From contig NC_048557.2 of assembly GCF_902806685.2 (NCBI RefSeq), positions 6,444,666 through 6,508,665 of the forward strand: a stretch of 64,000 nucleotides of DNA. The letters run 5' to 3'. The position numbers and the translations under genes were made by a program. Below the pieces are notes generated by a model. That model had not been told where the DNA came from. It was given only the letters and a program-made list of their open reading frames with translations, and made no database searches. Within the stretch, counting starts at the first letter, position 1. Every line of letters starts with the position of its first letter. The DNA is from Maniola hyperantus (lineage: Eukaryota; Arthropoda; Insecta; Lepidoptera; Nymphalidae). Shown here one piece after another: positions 57,066 through 64,000 of the stretch.

Positions 57066-57262
57066 ACTACAGCACGCGATAGAAAATAATGTAAGTACAT
57101 CGACCTTTAGAACGAGACGGCGGTTTTATAGAGCATTGTCTCTGTCGTTGCGACCGACAAAACGTGACATAGGTATGAGTGACAGAGAAAACACTCTACA
57201 AAGCCGAAATCTCATTCTAAGGGTCGATGTACATTATTTTCTGCGCGTACTGCACATACTTA
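57066..57262. mobile_element. P fold-back element, complete
   Basis: ACAGCACGCGATAGAAAATA, ATGTAAGTACATCGACCTTT, AGAGCATTGTCTCTGTCGTT to AAGGGTCGATGTACATTATT, TTCTGCGCGTACTGCAC. Arms of about 85 bases. Confidence 0.88.
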
Positions 57263-57264
57263 TT

Positions 57265-58490
57265 GTCTCTAAAATATCTGCGATAAACCATTAGCAACCC
57301 TATCCAATCCAAGGCGTTGCGTGTAATTAGAGATTGTATACATTAGCAAATACAAATAAAGCACAATGCAAGCGGGACCCGGTGCGAACATTAGTCTTGC
57401 GAGGTCGAGGATTTACCCCGGGAGAAGCCCAGTGCCACTTAATACTAATTGGAATATTAACAATCCGTTAAAATGAATTTATGAACACTTCTTTTTTTTA
57501 CGAGTCAGTAGGTACTAAGCAAAAATATCAAATCTATAAAATTAAATACTATAGGAGTGAATATTGTTTAACATTTCCCTACTTTTCTGTCTAAATAAAT
57601 GTGAAGATTTTGCGCTGGCAGTTTTGTATGATGCCCAGTGCACACGCCCTCGCATTAACAATTCCAGTGTTTGCATATACCAATGCATTGCATAAAGGTT
57701 GATTTTGGCACATGTCATCGGAATGGCCCCCATAGAAGCCCCTATCTTGACTATGAATTCCAGTGTGTTGTGTCATTGAGTTTAGTAGGTAGGTAAGTAC
57801 CTATAGAATTTGGCATTCTCGAGATTATTCTAGAGATGAAAATTATCATCTCTTTTACTTTACTAGAGGGCATTGTTTTATAGATGCTCGAAGATTATAA
57901 CATCACCCTTAAATCCTTAGAATTATGCATCTTATGGTTTCAATACAGGTTTCACCTTTAATCTTTCTTCTTTGCTGCGCTTTTCTTTAATCACTGGTTA
58001 ACCAATACGGTGGCACCGGACCCTCACACAGTGGCATGGTCCACTCCAATTAACATAAACACCAACAGTATTTATAAGTACGCCTATACGTTGGCTGTAC
58101 GTTGGCTGACAACGCCGTGCGAAGTAATTATTCACGGAGAAAATTGTTACTAATCTGATCTCGATCTTATCGGTCCCTGACACGGCTTTTGTTTTGCTGT
58201 ATAGCGTTTCTAGCAAATGAAGGAAGGAAACAAATGGTATGCAATTATACCTTTAGTTAGTTAAGGCACAGAATAGTACCTTATAGTACCTTCCAGGTGC
58301 AGAAGGGTCACTCCGCAAAGTCGTTTAAAAATTTAGGTCACCGACAGGTCAATACCATAATATTGCATTGCAGTCGGGATCGAGTCCATAAGACAAATAC
58401 AAGAAATATAAATATCACAATGGATAACTGAGATCCCGAACCATCTGAAAAAACAGCTGATACTCCGCATGTTGATTATCAATTCAATCC
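57265..58490. other. unassigned stretch
   Basis: No repeat family or gene. Two direct CGTTGGCTGTACGTTGGCTG words lie at 58089-58108. CTCGAGATTATTCTAGAGAT at 57818 is a weak palindrome. Confidence 0.35.
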
Positions 58491-58494
58491 AATC

Positions 58495-58645
58495 CATCAG
58501 CCTGTTTACGTCCACTGCTGGACATAGGCCTTTCCAAGAGCGCGCCACCAAACACGGTCCTCCTCCTTCCTCATCCATCCGCTCCCCACCACCTTATTCA
58601 GGTCATCGGTCCAGCGGACTGGGGGTCGTCCCACACTGCGACATG
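58495..58645 (-). mobile_element. 3' end of an RTE-like retrotransposon, second subfamily
   Basis: Minus strand: CCGCTGGACCGATGACCTGA, ATAAGGTGGTGGGGAGCGGA, TGGATGAGGAAGGAGGAGGA, CCGTGTTTGGTGGCGCGCTC, TTGGAAAGGCCTATGTCCAG, CAGTGGACG. The implied residues follow R-W-T-D-D-L-N-K-V-V-G-S-G-W ... W-W-R-A-L-G-K-A-Y-V-Q-Q-W-T in one frame except a shift near GGATGAG. It ends TAAACAGGCTGATGGATTGG, not (GATGAT)n, so it is a different lineage from that at 7.75 kb. Confidence 0.75.
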
Positions 58646-58649
58646 TTGA

Positions 58650-59055
58650 TTAGATTTGCAATTTGAATCTAAGAAGCCGCATTCAAATCGGTCTATCCGT
58701 TTAATCCCTGAGCTATTGAGACTCTAATGTAGTTGGATTTACATGAAGCAGAAATCGCACGTTTATTTCTCTTAAATTATGTGTAGGTACCATTCCACCA
58801 TGACTTATGGTGTACAAATAAATCTTGTAACAATCGCGTATTCATTACAATAATTTACATAGGTGCTTAACACTGTCCCAGGGCAAAACGGGAGCCATTC
58901 GCGATCACGCGATATTAGATAAATATTTTGTGCTTACATGAGAAATGCAATTTATTACATCCGGTTATTTTAATGGTTACTAAAAATAAGCTAAGAATCT
59001 ACCATCACTAGTAGGTAAGTACCATCATCCAGCAGGTATTATATATTCAAGGACC
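58650..59055. other. unassigned stretch
   Basis: No feature recognised. Confidence 0.35.
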
Positions 59056-59061
59056 AAAAAA

Positions 59062-59271
59062 TCTAAATAATATATAAAAGGAAAAGGTGACTGACTGACT
59101 GATCTATTAACGCACAGCTCAAACTACTGGACGGATCGAGCTGAAATTTGGCATGCAGATAGCTATTATTACGCAGGCATCCGCTAAGAAAGGATTTTTG
59201 AAAATTCAACCCCTAAGGGGGTGAAATAGGGGGTTGAATTTGTGTATTCCACGAGGACGAAGATAAGCTGG
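59062..59271 (+). mobile_element. complete H2 Helitron, damaged hairpin
   Basis: A|TCTAAATAATATATAAAA, two to three TGAC units, CATGCAGATAGCTATTATTA, CAACCCCTAAGGGGGTGAAA, CCACGAGGACGAAGATAAGC, then CTGG|T. The 3' terminus CTGG still fits the CTRR rule although GTCGCGAGCATAAG has shrunk to ATAAG. Confidence 0.85.
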
Positions 59272-59279
59272 TACATTAT

Positions 59280-59550
59280 ATTATTGTAGGTACTTTCTCA
59301 TAACTATAACCAAATGAAATTCTCTGAGAATGTTTGGTAATTTTAATTTGAGACACCCGTTTTGGCTAGGTAAGTTTTAGAAAAATAGTAAGTAGGTACA
59401 GGGAAAAGGGCGTGACCACTCAGATTTGATAATAATCTCTTCATTTTGTAGTAAAATAACAAGCGAATGGAAAGAAAACTCTTTTAAACTTTTTATTACT
59501 TGCAGTCGAGTATAGACGTGGGTTATTCTTTTATACTAAGTATAGGAGTA
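59280..59550. other. unassigned stretch
   Basis: No feature recognised. Confidence 0.35.
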
Positions 59551-59554
59551 CTTA

Positions 59555-59905
59555 GAATAGAATAGAATAGAATAGAATAAATTTTATTGCATTAACTGTG
59601 TAGGTACATTAGGTGTTATACTTGTTATAAAGTTCTAACAGTTTGCCACTTTGTGGTGTGCAATACTGGTTACAATATTTTTTAAATATTACAAGTTTTA
59701 ACTATTTTGTTTACTAAACTAAAAAACACTATCTACGTACATACTATACTTACATCAATAATTTTCACAAAAATACTCATTAATAGTATAAAAGGCCTTA
59801 CTAATTAACCAATTTCTTAATTTATTATTAAACATATTGCCTTCTGTTTTTTTAATATTGAGTGGTAAATGATTTAAAATTTTAACACCAAATGTTAAAA
59901 GTTAA
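59555..59905 (-). mobile_element. 3' end of a CR1-like retrotransposon
   Basis: On minus the last codons read FGVKILNHLPLNIKKTEG, NMFNNKLRNWLISKAFYTIN, EYF, which fits the common retroelement ending F-N-x-L-P-x-x-I-K ... F-K-x-x-L-x-x-W-L-x-x-x-x-F-Y. The 3' UTR contains TTGCACACCACAAAGTGGCA and the (TATTC)n tail is at 59555-59580. The frame is open from ~59890 to its stop near 59755. Confidence 0.7.
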
Positions 59906-60091
59906 CTAATTTTTCAGTAAGTATTAGAAATTGAACGGGTGGATTTCATATAAAACGCAGTAGATATACCTACCTACTTATTTAAATCAAACCTAAAATA
60001 TTCCGAACATTACGACTCCGCATACCACAAGTAACCTATCCCATACCTACATAGACCTTAACTAACAGGGAACATAAGACATCAGCATAAT

Positions 60092-60418
60092 TCAACGCCA
60101 GCATTCTGCCCATTTGAATAAAACAAAATCCCATAGACATTGACTTATATAATACTTCGTAAGGACAGGGCCATTGAACAAGCAAAATGGCACCGACTCA
60201 TTGGTCCTAAAATGTTTATTTAGCACCAATGCAACCTCAGTGACGTCTGGATTTAAAACGGGTCGTTCATTAGTATCTAAGAGGTGGCGCTGATTTATTT
60301 GATTCCAAAACTGTAAAAAAAATTGTTCGCTTGGGCATATTTTGTCATTTATATCGATGCCCATAGATTTACAAAGTGGCCTAGCACGCGAGGTCTGGCT
60401 TGAAACAAGCGAAAGCAT
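60092..60418 (-). CDS. hypothetical 108-codon frame, possibly a retroelement remnant
   Basis: I do not recognise it. It reads SLVSSQTSRARPLCKSMGID, CPSEQFFLQFWNQINQRHLL, NPDVTEVALVLNKHFRTNES among others and has a balanced, protein-like composition with an acidic/aromatic middle. Its lone hint is V-x-x-V-A-L-V-L-N-K-H-F, which resembles the I-A-x-x-F-N-x-Y-F phrase that joins endonuclease and reverse transcriptase domains in many non-LTR elements. It lies on the same strand about 190 bases 5' of the CR1-like 3' end at 59555-59905, so both could belong to one internally deleted element. The alternative is chance. Confidence 0.25.
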   Translation of the reverse strand: MLSLVSSQTSRARPLCKSMGIDINDKICPSEQFFLQFWNQINQRHLLDTNERPVLNPDVTEVALVLNKHFRTNESVPFCLFNGPVLTKYYISQCLWDFVLFKWAECWR

Positions 60419-60419
60419 T

Positions 60420-60730
60420 TTTCATAACTGATTTTATGTCCTTTACTAACAATAAATTGTCGATACAGTAGCGTTGCGCACACGCAAGCTAATTAATATG
60501 GAGTACATTTCGATTTATTGGCGGACCAGTTGAAGTTACGCGTTGTTCTAAAGAAACACGTACGGGGACTAAATCGCGCGTTTAAAATGACGAGCTTATC
60601 ACCGCACTAATTGGCAGAAAGATATAACGCCCTAAGTATTTTGATTTTATACTAATACGGCCAGTGTTTTTCAAACTGAAACTTAAACATTTTCACCTTC
60701 TGTTGCGTCTCTATTCTCCAGCTAACTAAT
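60420..60730. other. low-repeat stretch with homeodomain-like sites
   Basis: CTAATTAATATGG (60490), GCACTAATTGGC (60604) and TCGCGCGTTTAAAATGACGA. No repeat family. A conserved non-coding element is conceivable but not shown. Confidence 0.2.
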
Positions 60731-60736
60731 TCATCA

Positions 60737-60958
60737 TCCATACTCTAATATTATAAATGAGAAAGTGTGTCTGTCTGTCTGTCTATCGTCTCGCTTTTCA
60801 CAGCCCGTCCCTTCAACCAATTTTGATGAAATTTGGTACAAAGATAACTTGCATCCCGGAGACGGACATAGTCTATTTTCTATCCCGAAAAATCAAAAAG
60901 TTTCCACGAGATTTTTAAAAACTAAATCCACGCGGGCGAAGTCGTGGGCACCATCTAG
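60737..60958 (+). mobile_element. complete H1 Helitron
   Basis: A|TCCATACTCTAATATTAT, (CTGT)n, CGCTTTTCACAGCCCGTCCC, GGTACAAAGATAACTTGCAT, CACGCGGGCGAAGTCGTGGG, CACCATCTAG|T. Shares GATAACTTGCATCC...GAGACGGACATAG with the copy at 51.6 kb (same subgroup). Confidence 0.92.
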
Positions 60959-60997
60959 TTTTTACTAGTTTAAATATCTATTAAAACCATGCTCTGT

Positions 60998-61205
60998 ATT
61001 ATGTATTTTATAGACAAAGATTATGTAATTGATAAAAAAGCGTGGAATCGACTCGCTCCAGCATGAAATGAAATTATGATTGTAAATTGTAAGACGCTGA
61101 GCTTCTTGCTGGTAGGAAGGCTATTTCAAACCAATGCTAAGAGTTACTTGAAGATTCAAAAGCTCGTATACAAGTTTATTTGAATTGAAAAAATATATTT
61201 CATAT
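60998..61205 (+). mobile_element. CR1/jockey-type 3' end
   Basis: The frame end reads DKDYVIDKKAWNRLAPA, stop. Then GCTGAGCTTCTTGCTGGTAG, AACCAATGCTAAGAGTTACT, TGAAGATTCAAAAGCTCGTA, AAGTTTATTTGAATTGAAAA. It gives the intact C-terminal residues that 56540 has lost. Confidence 0.75.
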
Positions 61206-61209
61206 TTAT

Positions 61210-62340
61210 CTACGTATTACTTACTCAACAAACGCAACGAGTTACTGTACTGGAGATATCAATATGACCAATGCGCAAGATTACCAAGTTTATCCAAAAG
61301 CTAATTTAAGCTTATCAGGGGTACCTGCGGGTTTAATGAAACTGCCATTCCCCTTTCAAGGTAGTCACATAGTACATAATCACTTACTACCAGGTGAGAT
61401 CGCAGTCAAGGGCTAACTTTTATCGAAACAAAACAAGCTATTACGAGAAAAAAGTTAAAATAGAGAATACTTTTTGTTTTTAGTTCGGTGAATCATCCGC
61501 CCGTATGTTTCCACGGCTCGTAAAACATAACCGTTTCATATTACAAGGCTTGTCTACATGACGCCAGTACAAACTATAGACAAGGGCTCCAGTAGTCCTT
61601 GTACTTGAAATTGATACTTTTTCACTTTTGGTATCGACTGTAGAGAAAGATTAATAACGTTAGATTAACTTCCGATTAATTTAAGTAAAGAAGTCTCAAT
61701 AGAAAATATTCATTGGTAGTAATCAGGAACTTTGTATTTTAAACTTTAAACAGATGATTTTCGTAAAGTTTTCTTAGTAGGTATAACCTTAACGCTTAAT
61801 TCTGGGAGCTTAATAAGAGCTTTGTCATTTAAGAGAAAAATTCGAAAGTTTTTAGACCAAACTTCGGAATTTTTTCTTTAGAGAAAAGTTTGTCCAATCA
61901 AGTTTTCATCGAACTAAATTCACGCGTTACGAACTTATTTTATTTTTAGTATCGACGAAAATGGAGAACGGCCCGTTAAACATGCAAAAAATTTACATCA
62001 AGTATTTCCACTACATTATACACTTACGTAGTACATAATTCTCTACGTAATAAGTACCTAAGTAATAATCAATTTCCGATGACCGTCCGCAGGCGTTCAA
62101 TCACTTTACACTATGCAGGGTTTTGATTAAATTTCTATGAAGCTCCCTCCGAGAGCCTCTTAGTAATTGGCCAAGACGGTATCAAAGAGCCGAAATGGCT
62201 CGATGCTAATAAAAATAAGATATTAATAGATGAAGTTACACAGGACTCTCAGTCAGCTGCATTTTCTTAAAGCAGCCAGGAAAATGATGTCCCATCAGAG
62301 GTTTGATTTAAGTGGATACGACTTACATAGATTTTTTTAT
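61210..62340. other. unassigned stretch
   Basis: More than 1.1 kb without a recognised repeat. No open frame of interest. Possibly unique DNA; conserved function not assessable from sequence alone. Confidence 0.3.
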
Positions 62341-62344
62341 ATTA

Positions 62345-62465
62345 CGCGTAAAATTTAACTCCTCACGCGCCATTCAAACTTATTATATCAAATTTCATCT
62401 CAAAAGTACGATTTTAGTCCTTATTTTAAAGGTGAACCCGTGAGGAGCCATTTTTACAGATTATA
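62345..62465. mobile_element. MITE, relative of 52167-52305
   Basis: ACGCGTAAAATTTAACTCCT, CACGCGCCATTCAAAC at the left; TTATTTTAAAGGTGAACCCG, TGAGGAGCCATTTTTACAG at the right. TCAAAAGTACG occurs in the middle as in its relative. Confidence 0.6.
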
Positions 62466-62654
62466 CTTATTTAAAGATGGGCGAAAAGACACTACGGACC
62501 GGACAGGACCAAATGTCCGCGCGTACCGTCGAAGTCGTATGGAAAAGATGGCGTATAATGTTGCACTAGTCTAGGCACCCCTTTGGAAAAATGCGTGCGC
62601 GGACTTTACGTCAGCTAGATAAAAAAAATTGTCTATAGTATTTTTTGCGTCAAA

Positions 62655-62990
62655 AGCAATATAAATACACACTTAGAAGGCGATGGAGAGAGCTCATGCT
62701 TGGAGTTTCTCTACGTGATTAAATCAGAAATGAAGAAATCCATACGAGAACCGGAGTAATCGACATAGCACAATGGGTTACGAAGCTAAAGTGGCTATGA
62801 GTAGGACATAGTTCGAAAAGCCGGTAGAAATTGTGGTCCCAAGGTGCTAGATTGGCGTTCTCCCAACGGAAAGCGCAGCGTTGACACAATAAACGCGTTG
62901 CAGAGAGACTCTGGATTAAGTCCCTACAAAAGAAAAAAAAGTGGAAGTCCACCTGTGGTGTTTATCGGTTTATGATGATGATAATGTGGT
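62655..62990 (+). mobile_element. RTE-type 3' end, decayed
   Basis: ACACTTAGAAGGCGATGGAG, AGAGCTCATGCTTGGAGTTT, CTACGTGATTAAATCAGAAA, CATACGAGAACCGGAGTAAT, AAGTGGCTATGAGTAGGACA, TGGTCCCAAGGTGCTAGATT, GGCGTTCTCCCAACGGAAAG, and GTTTATCGGTTTATGATGAT, GATAATG as tail. Same subgroup as 22650-23058 but with a better-kept middle. Confidence 0.8.
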
Positions 62991-63044
62991 GTTCAACAAT
63001 AAAAGTAAGTACATATTATATTGATTAATATTTTTTAACTCTCT

Positions 63045-63220
63045 TAGGGTTGTATCCACGTTAGGTCGAACATCGCCATTTCATAACGGCAGTGCGGATA
63101 AAATTGCACGTAACATAAAGGGAAGCGGCGGATATAGAAAATCTCTCAACACCAGGTGCGGCTCAAAGCTGTGTCCGCGCTCTAATAACTTGGGATGTTT
63201 TCGACTCTTATTCATTGCAT
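63045..63220 (+). repeat. 172-bp direct repeat, copy 1
   Basis: GTATCCACGTTAGGTCGAAC, ATCGCCATTTCATAACGGCA, GTGCGGATAAAATTGCACGT, GGGAAGCGGCGGATATAGAA, GGCTCAAAGCTGTGTCCGCG, CTAATAACTTGGGATGTTTT. About 5% different from copy 2. Confidence 0.9.
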
Positions 63221-63221
63221 A

Positions 63222-63386
63222 GTGTCTAAGTTTGGAGTTACGGGTAATCTCTGGACCTAATGATCCGGTTCTGATTTTTTTTTCACTAATAGATAGCTAC
63301 ATTATCTCCGAATACTTATAGGCTATTAATTATATCACGCGGATAAAGTCACGAGAAAAAAACTAGTACTATTTATTTTAAACACC
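63222..63386. mobile_element. spacer with Helitron remains
   Basis: GGAGTTACGGGTAATCTCTG, GACCTAATGATCCGGTTCTG is H4-like; TCACGCGGATAAAGTCACGA, GAAAAAAACTAGT is a worn Helitron 3' end with CTAG|T. A decayed H4/H2-type element therefore separates the two repeat copies. Confidence 0.5.
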
Positions 63387-63387
63387 C

Positions 63388-63562
63388 TTAAGAGTGTATC
63401 CACGTTAGGTTGAGCATCGCCATTTCATAACGGCAGTGCGGATAAAATTGCACGTAGCATAAAGGGAAGCGGCGGATATAGAAAATCTCTCAATACCAGG
63501 CGCGCCTCAAAGCTGTGTCCGCGCTCTAATAACTTGGGATGTTTTCGACTCTTATTCATTGG
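63388..63562 (+). repeat. 172-bp direct repeat, copy 2
   Basis: GTATCCACGTTAGGTTGAGC, ATCGCCATTTCATAACGGCA, GTGCGGATAAAATTGCACGT, GGGAAGCGGCGGATATAGAA, GCCTCAAAGCTGTGTCCGCG, CTAATAACTTGGGATGTTTT. Confidence 0.9.
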
Positions 63563-63670
63563 AAGTATATAAAGAAAAGTACCTATCAACTACTTACTTA
63601 GTGTGGTTTTTAGTTAGATTGTTAGTTAAACAAAACTTTCACTATCCCTAGCAAAGACTGTTGCTATTAT

Positions 63671-63900
63671 TTTTAGGGTTGCATACCTCAAAAGGAAAAA
63701 AGGAACCCTTATAAAATCACTTTGTTGTTCGTCTGTCTGCCCGTCGTGTATGTCCAAGAAAACCTATAGGGGACTTCCCGTCGACCTAGAATAATGAGAT
63801 TTGGCAGGTAGATAGGTGTAGCACAAGTAAGTTATAGAAAAATACGACTGTAGTACGGAACCCTCGGTGAGCGAGTCTGACTCACACTTGGCCGGTTTTA
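63671..63900 (-). mobile_element. K repeat, internally deleted
   Basis: TTAGGGTTGCATACCTCAAA, AGGAAAAAAGGAACCCTTAT at the left; CGACTGTAGTACGGAACCCT, CGGTGAGCGAGTCTGACTCA, CACTTGGCCGG at the right. Both ends are kept, but ~170 bases of the AT-rich centre are missing after GGTGTAGCACAAG. Confidence 0.85.
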
Positions 63901-64000
63901 TAGAACTAATCGCCATTAGTACATAGAGGTCCCTACACTAGCGTTAGATGAAACACGATAATTTATTTTTACCTTGTTTCATGTAATATACCTTATTACT

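Overview
The window looks like AT-rich, gene-poor nuclear DNA of a moth or butterfly (Lepidoptera). The evidence is the repeat content: hundreds-of-bases short Helitrons that start with TC and end with a small hairpin plus CTAG between A and T, tRNA-headed SINEs with (GATGAT)n tails, 5'-truncated RTE-type and CR1/jockey-type retrotransposon ends, and many fold-back MITEs. I found no convincing host protein-coding exon and no complete host gene; the window is probably intergenic or inside a very large intron. I cannot name the species.

Names used for repeat families. H1: short Helitron starting TCCATACTAATATTATAA, with a (CTGT)n tract. H2: short Helitron starting TCTAAATATATAAAAG, with a (TGAC)n tract. 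H3 and H4: related Helitron types ending near GAAGCCGGGGCGGGTC. S1 to S4: tRNA-like SINEs. FB: GC-rich fold-back element with ends CGCGACAGGTCGAGATGG. P: fold-back element with arms around GTACATCGACCTTTAGAA. G: MITE with GGGCGATTGTCTAAAACC. K: repeat with ends CCGGCCAAGTGCGAGTC and GGTTCCGT...ACGGAACCCT.

Layout. 0-9 kb: decayed Helitrons, a SINE interrupted by a 196-bp palindrome (4.36-4.55 kb), a decayed reverse transcriptase tail (6.8-7.1 kb), an S1 SINE, an RTE end with a long open frame (7.7-8.1 kb), a complete H1 and an FB. 9-16 kb: mostly unrecognised sequence, an inverted H2 pair (12.4-12.7 kb) and a 779-bp terminal-inverted-repeat element (14.55-15.33 kb). 16-26 kb: MITEs, chained and nested Helitrons at 20.1-21.0 kb, retroelement tails, and a complex nest at 23.7-24.9 kb. 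26-36 kb: K, S1, S2 and S3 SINEs, and a Penelope-like fragment with an open GIY-YIG endonuclease frame (30.47-31.0 kb). 36-46 kb: local duplications at 37.1, 39.1-40.5 and 41.7-42.2 kb, two of which preserve an empty target site beside a filled one, and a CR1-like reverse transcriptase C-terminus (40.77-41.19 kb). 46-64 kb: Helitrons, SINEs, P elements, several retroelement 3' ends, and a strong 172-bp direct repeat at 63.0-63.6 kb.

The parts do not form a pathway. What they share is transposition: RTE-type elements and the S1 SINE share a (GATGAT)n tail, which suggests (inference) that RTE machinery mobilises S1; the Helitron, MITE and fold-back copies are all non-autonomous. No autonomous Helitron helicase, DNA transposase or full-length retrotransposon is present here. 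I saw no CRISPR array, operon or bacterial-type system.
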